This document shows positions 57,001-64,000 of a DNA stretch of 64,000 nucleotides, piece by piece. Numbering within the stretch: position 1 is the stretch's first letter; every line of letters starts with the position of its first letter. Source of the stretch: Vitis vinifera (taxonomy: Eukaryota > Streptophyta > Magnoliopsida > Vitales > Vitaceae); NCBI RefSeq assembly GCF_030704535.1, contig NC_081823.1, positions 8,149,001 through 8,213,000 on the forward strand, given 5' to 3'. Position numbers and translations under genes: made by a program. Under the pieces are notes generated by a model, which searched no databases, was not told the DNA's origin, and saw only the letters and a program-made list of their open reading frames with translations.

Positions 57001-60000
57001 GGTTTGAAGAAGTTTGATTTGGTGATGAGCAACAATTCAGCTTGAGCCTTAAAATGGAGGAATAATTAACCCACCTCAGACTTACATTTGAGGAAATAAA
57101 TGTAAGTATAATGGGAATAGACACCAACAAAGCTTACATAATATTTAAACCTATTTGTGCAACACATTGGTGCTGCCCCCTAAAGACTAGAGTGGACCAG
57201 CTGCAAAGGCTCAATGTAAATAGTATTGAAATAAAAACAAAAAAACAAGAAAAAAAGGAAGTTTGTGACTCTTTCCAAATTACCAAGCAAAGCAAAAATA
57301 AAATTCTTGATGATAGAAACAGGTACTTCACCATCAGATAAAATTTTCCTTACTTGAGAGGCTAAAGCTTTGTTTGGGAAATGTTTTTAAAAACAGTTTT
57401 TGATAACAGTTTTTAAAAACTATTCTCAGATGTTTTGTAGAATAAAGGTCTATTTGGAATTCTAAAATATTATTAACTTGTTTTCTATGTTTTTAAATAT
57501 CTTTTAAAAATAACTTTTATATGTAATGCTTTATTTTTAATCATTCTCCATATTTGTACAATTATTTTTTAAAACCCTAAGAAAACCAGTGAAACAACTA
57601 AAAAATATTCTTTGAAAACACTTTTTTTTTTAAAGAATAAAAAACTGTTTTTTATTTTTTAATTGTCAAACATGTTTTCCTGCTTTTTTTATTTTGGATA
57701 ATAGAAAACTATAAACTATTTTCAAAAACAATTGCCAAACAAAGCATAGACGTCCAGGCTTTTTATGCCATAAATTTAGAACCTTATTACTGGAATTTAA
57801 ATAAACAATTGATTGATTAACAATTGAAGAGATTGACTTGGTATTGGAACTAGCTGAATACTTTAATTCACTAGCAAAACCATAAAACTCGAAGTAAATG
57901 TTAAACATGGAAGACTAGACTTGATGTGGAGGAATTGATCTTAGATGGTGGAGAAATGGTACAATCCTTCATGGAGCTCCTCTTAGAGCAATGGCATTCC
58001 CTATGACTTGTTTCTTCACAAGACAAAAAGTAGGGTGAAGTTCAAAGAAATCTCCATTATCTTTTGCAAATTGACTCTAATAAGTGTGAGGTATATCTAA
58101 GAGATTGGAAAGAGCAAAAACTTAAGAAGAATTAGGTAAACAAAGAAAGAAAGACTAATATAATTGATTGTCAAACCTACACCATTACCCATGCAAAATT
58201 TGTTTGTATCATGATACTCAAACCAAAGATCAAACATGCTCAAATCATTGGTTGTATGGTTTGTGGCACCCAAGTCTGAGAAGCAAGAATTGTTAGTGAG
58301 CAAATCGAAGGTGGTGGCCAATGCTGCAAAAGGATTAGTGTTGTTGGTTGCATTCCCATGTTGTTAAAGATGGAAGGCCTATTGTTGCTTTTCAAGCTTG
58401 AGAAATTTGGGGCCAATTAATAATAATATTTTTCCTATAAAAAATAATAATAATAATAATATTTTTTTTTTCCCATAGGGTTGACATTGAGGCTTGGAAC
58501 ATTTGTTCCAAGTTATTCCTTAACCACAACCATTGCATCCTGCACTTGGTAATTTATTGGTGGTTGTTCTATTAAAAGGTATTATTGCAACCATTAAACT
58601 CTTCTGTTGATTTTGAAACATCAAATTCATTGTTGGTTGTATGACATTAGTGTTTGCTATGTAGTGCTCAATTTAATTCTCATGGGCAAGAAATAAAGCA
58701 CCCACATCAGACAATGAGTCTGGTTCCAACCAAGAAGTGGTCAAGACAACCACAAATTTGCATTCAATGCTAAGCCCAACTAGTATGTAGAGGATTTGAT
58801 CCTCTTCTAAGATCAAATCCTTATTGAAGCAAGCACATCAGCACACAACTTCATCTTTACAAGATACACCCTCATGCTCAATCAACCTTTCTTCAAACTC
58901 TGTAATTGTAGTTTATACTACATTAGCTTCGCTGTGTGTTGTGAGGTAGACTTTCTCTAAGGTGCACCAAATATCACAAGCAGTGCTGCATCCAACCATG
59001 GAAGCAAACATGCTTGCAATCATAGAGGAGAAAATTGATGCCTCCATATGAGAAAATTGTTGTCAATCAAACAATGCCTGACTGAGTTGTTGGGTTTATA
59101 ATCTGAATGTTCTAGGTATTAATGGGATTGACTGATACAACTATTTGGGTTGTAGGATTTGAGGTATTGGAAGATTCAGTGGCAAGTGTCATTGATGAAT
59201 GTTGTGCTCTGATACTAAGGAAACTAGCAGAAATTCAAAGAAGTGGAGGCTAAACCATATTTGAATAATGGATACATACAGATATTTAGGCATAGAATTA
59301 ACAAACTAAGCCAATACAACACAAGTAGTTGGCAAAGGAAATATTGCAATCCCTAGGCAATTATGCTACAGGACATGAAACTCTGAATATTCAAGAATAG
59401 GACATAACTAATTCTTGATAAGTTATGGAGCTAACCTTGCATTATCTCTAACAAAGACCTACAAGTTAAGTACAAAAGCATAAAACAAGATTACAAAAGC
59501 GTCTACAACGGTATAACCCACCCCCAGGTAGAGCTTTTATGCAACTCCAATAACTCAATACATACCTATATAAATAGATTTTTTTTTTTTTTTTTGTTAG
59601 GTATTAAAAGGGCTTGCATTAGAAATGCCTAAAAGGCGGTGAAACAAAATGCATACATATATAAATAGATATAGTGTATATATATATCAGTTATCATTAC
59701 TTGAAACAAGCTGTGGAGTAGAAGAAAAAAACCTTTCTGATTTCATCCCAAAGCTTGTAGAAATCTGCATTATGAGGACCATGGACATTGTGGCAAAGCT
59801 CATGAAGCATGGTATCAAGAATTTGATCGAATGGGAAGAAATCCCAATCTCTGTTGGGCCTCCGAAGTCTCAACTTCACATGAATGCCACCCCCTACATT
59901 CAACCCTAGAAGAGCCGGATTGTTTGGGCTGCAATTTCATTTATTCATTTTAATTCCATGGGGGAAGAAAATAAAACGAAAGGGCAAAATGAACAATGAA

Positions 60001-63000
60001 GTGAAACAAAAACAGCTTGAAAAATCTATTCGGTGGCTAAGAAAGCATCAAAAATTAAAAAGGAACTTCAACTGAGGTTAGAGTTGTAATGCTAGCATTC
60101 CAAATTTTCTACTTACCTTTACCTCAAGTTTCTTGGCAACCAAATGGGATATAATCTAAAATCCAAGTAAAAAAAACTTAACCCTTTATTACACATAAAA
60201 CATAGGAGAAAACAAAAAATGTGATAGAGACAAGTGGCAATCACCTGTAAAAGTTTAACAAAGGCATAGAAGATTAGACTTTTAAGGCCCAAACTATGTT
60301 CTGGCATATTTATTAAGCAAAGCAGAAATATTCTACCGATAACAAAAAATGTGATGCACTGGTTCAAGCTTTGCGGCACTTGCATCATTATCTTCTTCCA
60401 AAGGTGTTTGTTTTATATTCTGATCATGAAGCTCTCAAATATCCAAACTCTTGAAGGAATTTTAATCACCAACATGGGCAATGGGTCTCATTTTTATAAT
60501 AATACCCCTACGTCATTAAGCACAAATCTGGTGTTGTGAACAAGGCATTTGACACTCTTAGCGGAGTGGTGTATATTCTTTCTTCCATGGCTGCACAAGT
60601 CGTGGGATTTAACTCACTCAAGAGAGCTAATCCTTCTTGCAAAGATTTTAGAATTATATATGCTGCTCTAGTAGCTGGAAATTTGGGAGAATATGCTGAT
60701 TTTTCATTATATGATGGATATCTCTTCTAAGGGACTCGATGTTGCCTACCCAACACATCATTCCATGAGCATGTGGCATGAGAAGATCATTTTTGTTGGC
60801 CAGGTTTGAAAAGGGATGTGGCTGAGAATGTCCCAAGATGTCAATCCTGCCAAGCAGCCAAGGGAAAAAGAAAAATACAAGTCTATGCATGCCACTCCCT
60901 GTACCAAATGAGCCATAGCAAGACCTAAGCATGGATTTTGTCCTTGCTTTGCCAAACACTATCAGAGGGCTTGATTGCATAATTGTGGTGGTAGATTGTT
61001 TCTCTAAGATCACTTTATCCTGAGCTCAAACACTTCAGATGCTATCCACATTGCTAAACTCTTCTTCAAGGAAATTGTCTGCCTTCATGGTTTCCACTGT
61101 TTCCTAAAAACCATTATTTTCAATTGGGATGGAAGGCTCATGAGTTACTTTTGGCAAACTTTTGGAAATTTCTAAACACCAAATTAAAATTTTCTTCTGC
61201 TTTTCACCCTCAAACAAATGTCCAAACAAAAGTTATACATGGAAGCTTGGGTGATCTACTTTGCTGCATAGTCGGAGAAGCTGTTATTAGTTGAGATCAA
61301 ATTCTTCCACTGGCTGAAATTGCATATGATATCTCCATGAACTGGTCTACTGGTTGTAGTCCATTTGAGATTGTAACCTGGATTTCTTCCTATAAAGCCT
61401 ATTGATTTGGTTCCTTTACTAATGGACATATGAACTAGTGTTGAAGCTGATGCTTTTAGCAGGCATATGCATGAGATACATGATGATATTCGACAAAAAT
61501 TCGTTTTGAGCCATGAAAATTATAAGGCATATGCTGATGTGACAAGAAAATTTTCTGAATTTATGGAAAGTGACATGGTTATGGTGTGAATAAGGCCTAA
61601 ACAATATCCTAGAGGTGTCTACAAGAAACTCCACTCCAAGAATGATGATGCCTATAAAATTCTCAAGAAAATAAGCTCCAATGCTTATGTACTTGGCTTG
61701 CCAGAAAATATGGGCATTAGTAACATTTTCAATATTGAAAACCTCACCCCTGATTCCGATCCTAAAGCCACTACATCAATTAATGATCCAAATGCTCACC
61801 TCCCCCCAGCCCCTTGATTATTGAAAGAGAAGATAGAAGATGTAGTTGATCACCAAATTCTTTCAACTGGGGCAGGGTGTTAGCAAAGTATCTCGTGAAA
61901 TGGAGGGGGAGACCACTTTCAGATTGTACATAGACCACAAACAATGAGTTTCATCAATAGAATCATGACATTTATGAGAAATTCCATACCTTGTAACTTG
62001 TCAGGGTTGAGCTTCCTAAGTTGGGATAGTTGATGGAGACAAGTGGCAAGCACCAATAAAAGTTTACCAAAGGTGTAGAATATTGGACTCTAAGGCCCAA
62101 ACTATGATTTGGCACACTTTGCATGATGGTGAGCCTAATTGAGATTTTATGTGATTCAATGTGGATTTCAGCCCATGTTTTGTTTGAGTCTAGTCAAAGG
62201 GTCACAAGAGTTCGTATTTCCAAAATCATTAATGTTTCATAGTTTCGTGAGTCTTTCGTTGTCCATTTGGATACACTTCCTGCTTTTCATTTTTAAAATT
62301 AGCAATTTTTATATAAAAGTAAAACATCTCATATTAAAAGTAAAGATTTTACCTTATATCTTTCTAAATCGCCTTCAGAAATTTCAATGGAAACCTCTTG
62401 GAGGTTCGGTATCTTATATAAAAGTAATTACTATTTTCTCATTTTAAAAACAAAAAGTGTATTCACACCAACACTAAATTTTTTTCGTCAACCAGTTCAA
62501 GTTCTTTAGTATTACAGTGATTAGTTCACTCTTTAAGGTTGTAGTGAATAAAGCTGGTCAGCCTATTTTCTAAAAGGATAATGAAAACACAAAACCTTCC
62601 TGCCTTCAATTCTAGTTTGTATGAGATAAGCCCAAGGTTTCTGAGGGTGATTCGTAGAGTCCCATCATTTTTCTTTTACTTATCTATCTGCATTAAAATG
62701 AACTCAAATTTTGTATACAAATCTTTTCGAACAAAACAGTTTGAAAAATAAATTCCCACAATTCAGCCATCAAACGGAAATAATTACAAATTGAAGTCAA
62801 TCAAAGCTCAAACCTTGATTACCCTTGAATAATAAGAGGAAAGGGCAAAGGAGCGGAATTTCGTTTTCATTTTTCGTTTTGTTTTCCCTTCATATATTCT
62901 CGGGAACCAAACAAATGTTGAGAAAAAATTTACCAGAATTCAGAGAGAAGCTTGACTCTCCATTTGTGTTTCCGCATAATGGGTTGGACATGTTTGGCTA

Positions 63001-63088
63001 CCCTCTCCAGAATCTTCCTCGCTTCATCTTCTCCAGCCTTTTTCAGGGGCTTCACTTCCCATACCTTGTTGAGATCGCCCAAATTCAT
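54038..63088 (-). CDS. WLM-domain metalloprotease with two RanBP2-type zinc fingers (Wss1-like), five exons
   Basis: Wss1/SPRTN-type proteases degrade proteins covalently trapped on DNA; the plant member WSS1A is reported in DNA-protein crosslink repair. Exons 63088-62934, 59928-59733, 55601-55169, 55010-54886 and 54229-54038 join in consistent phase and give 366 residues. The WLM domain starts at residue 1 (MNLGDLNKVWEVKPLKKAGE), passes LGLNVGGG and LRLRRPN, and contains the zinc-binding HELCH at 94-98 with a third His at 104. Residues about 118-262 form a variable basic/Ser-rich linker with an RRLGG motif and FDLPGRRLGG. Two WxCxxC...CxxC fingers follow: MWECGICTLLNPP...CKVC, split across exons 4 and 5, and VWSCKFCTLENN...CGAC. 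Introns 1 (3.0 kb) and 2 (4.1 kb) are filled by retrotransposons. No break is seen in the coding sequence. Confidence 0.9.
54480..54620 (+). mobile_element. Possible tRNA-derived SINE remnant
   Basis: CTGTAGCTTAATGGTCAAGG resembles a pol III box A, followed by GTTCTCAGAGCGAAAC, a weak box B, about 50 bases later. It lies in the last intron of the WLM gene. No A-rich tail or target duplication was resolved. Confidence 0.35.
56220..59217 (-). pseudogene. Decayed Copia element in WLM intron 2
   Basis: On the minus strand, a primer-binding site TAGTATCAGAGC (59217-59206) resembles the TGGTATCAGAGC copied from initiator Met-tRNA. Gag scraps follow (CDIWCTLEKVY, TITEFEERLIEHEG, LVGLSIECKFVVVLT), then the protease end (FSDLGATNHTTNDLSMFDLW, with DLG for DSG) near 58290, and RNase H at 56690-56250 (DWVLDPDDRKSAFGFCIFLG, SSTEVEYRSLANA, KHMELDLCFV). 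Stops and deletions remove most of the integrase and RT. The MITE at 57367-57745 is inserted in it. The 5' LTR would lie right of 59217. Confidence 0.75.
57367..57745 (+). mobile_element. Complete 379-bp MITE, copy C
   Basis: The ends GCTTTGTTTGGGAAATG and CAATTGCCAAACAAAGC are inverted repeats with two or three mismatches. Sits inside the Copia remnant and has the same orientation as copies A and B. It is the best-preserved of the three. Confidence 0.75.
59580..59651 (-). mobile_element. Very short LINE 3' end with 19-bp target duplication
   Basis: A T-run then TTAGGTATTAAAAGGGCTT reads on the minus strand as a LINE tail ending CCTAAC(A)n. It is flanked by CATACCTATATAAATAGAT (59561-59579) and CATACATATATAAATAGAT (59652-59670), one mismatch in 19. 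Confidence 0.7.
60230..62115 (+). mobile_element. Decayed Gypsy element in WLM intron 1
   Basis: The plus strand carries the 3' half of a Gypsy polyprotein with many stops: an RNase H scrap (VLYSDHEAL, HQHGQWVSFL), then VVYILSSMAAQVVGFNSLKR, integrase scraps (WPGLKRDV...CQSCQ..KGK, a degraded core, and FHPQTNVQT) and a C-terminal region (YKILKKISSNAYVLGLPENM). The flanks 60229-60310 and 62034-62115 share GAGACAAGTGGCAA, TAAAAGTTTA and GGCCCAAACTATG blocks in direct order, so they are probably remnants of its two LTRs. Confidence 0.75.
62116..62933. other. Remaining part of WLM intron 1
   Basis: No repeat or coding sequence is recognised here between the Gypsy remnant and exon 1. Confidence 0.35.
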
Positions 63089-64000
63089 GTTTCAGTAATC
63101 CAAAACTCTAGCTTATCAATCTGAGCAGTAAACGAAAAACCCTAGCAATTGACTCGTGGGTTCAGATTTTCACTGCCATCGGCGTTTTGAAAACCACAAG
63201 GCGTGAAACTCCAGAGCTTTTTTTTCCCCGGAAAGTGCCAGAATGTCTTTTCAGCGTTGGAATTTGAAGGAAAAAGGAAAATGCTTTTTCATTCGCTTGT
63301 TTTTAACCTTCGGCGGGATTTTGAATTCATGGCCGAATAGGAGAGAAGTTTCTTAAGTGGGAATTTTAGGGAAATGGAAAGGGAATTGGAATTCAACTTT
63401 TTTTTGTTTACACACATTTTTAATTTTCTACTTGAGAGTTGAGAACACTTTAAATAAATTATTTTAATTAAAATTTATTATGGTAACTAATTATTAATAA
63501 TTTAATGTGTGAAAAATGAAAATAAATAAATGTTAATGAAGAGTTAATATGTGTCAATTATATATTATATATGATTATATAAATAGATAATATATCTAAA
63601 TGTATATTAATAATATAATTACGCTTGTTTGAATTATTTTATATTTTTTTAATTAATTTAATTTTTAATTTATATTTTTATGGTTGTTTTCAATTATATT
63701 TACAATAATATGGATGGGAAACTTTAGTGAAGGAAAAAAAAGTATAATATTCTTTAAATGTTTTGATAATTATTGTTTCATTAAAAACCTTATTAGTAAT
63801 TGCATAACCAAATCTACTAAATATCAATTTCACCATTCTTTTAAAGCTCAGAGTATAGAAGATTTTGAAGGAGACATGCTTAGTTCTGGTTGTGTACAAT
63901 TTGCAAAATACATAGTGGATCAATAACATTAAGACAAAGGCATTTTGGACCAAGTAGTTCTTTATTGTCTTTAAGACAAAAATATTGTTTTTTAACTTCA
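63089..64000. other. Upstream region of the WLM gene
   Basis: The first 250 bases are mixed in composition and hold the 5' UTR and promoter; from 63400 the DNA becomes very AT-rich. An open frame near 63684-63926 has no domain. No TATA box stands out. Confidence 0.35.

Overview
This is plant nuclear DNA, very probably from a woody eudicot and most likely grapevine (Vitis). The species call is an inference from the MITE families and the look of the genes, and I could not confirm it by search. The evidence for a plant is direct: AT-rich intergenic DNA, GT-AG introns, a CYP71-type P450, a plant serine acetyltransferase, a nuclear gene for plastid ribosomal protein S10 with a transit peptide, a pectinesterase, and decayed Copia, Gypsy, LINE, SINE, hAT and MITE copies.

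Layout. 1-2.2 kb holds LTR fragments and a tRNA-derived SINE. 2.9-4.7 kb is an intact two-exon CYP71D-like P450 on the minus strand. 4.9-18.9 kb is a repeat field: a TIR element with ATATCGG-rich ends, several copies of one long LTR family in both orientations, a decayed minus-strand Copia element, and a 984-bp non-autonomous hAT with a perfect 8-bp target duplication inside the Copia gag region. 19.1-21.8 kb holds two broken tandem copies of the P450; the end of one is replaced by Copia gag sequence. 24.3-25.4 kb is an intronless SERAT2-type serine acetyltransferase on the minus strand, with a frameshifted relic of a second copy at 28.55 kb. 30.1-31.8 kb is a MITE cluster enclosing a relic of the plastid ribosomal protein gene PSRP6. 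33.4-37.1 kb is the plastid RPS10 gene on the minus strand, whose long second intron carries two truncated LINEs. 37.5-42.6 kb is repeats and AT-rich DNA. 42.8-44.4 kb is a five-exon QRT1-like pectinesterase on the plus strand. 45.1-50.0 kb is a BAH plus Agenet chromatin-reader gene on the minus strand. 54.0-63.1 kb is a WLM-domain (Wss1-like) DNA-protein-crosslink protease gene on the minus strand; a Gypsy and a Copia element inflate its first two introns.

No operon logic applies; each gene is a separate unit. What links them is ancestry. From memory, Arabidopsis keeps SERAT2;2 beside RPS10 on chromosome 3, QRT1 beside a BAH/Agenet gene on chromosome 5, and a WLM gene beside SERAT2;1 on chromosome 1. 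This window holds all five in one row, as expected of an unfractionated ancestral block. Exon boundaries were read by hand from splice sites and reading phase. I saw no unknown multi-gene system.
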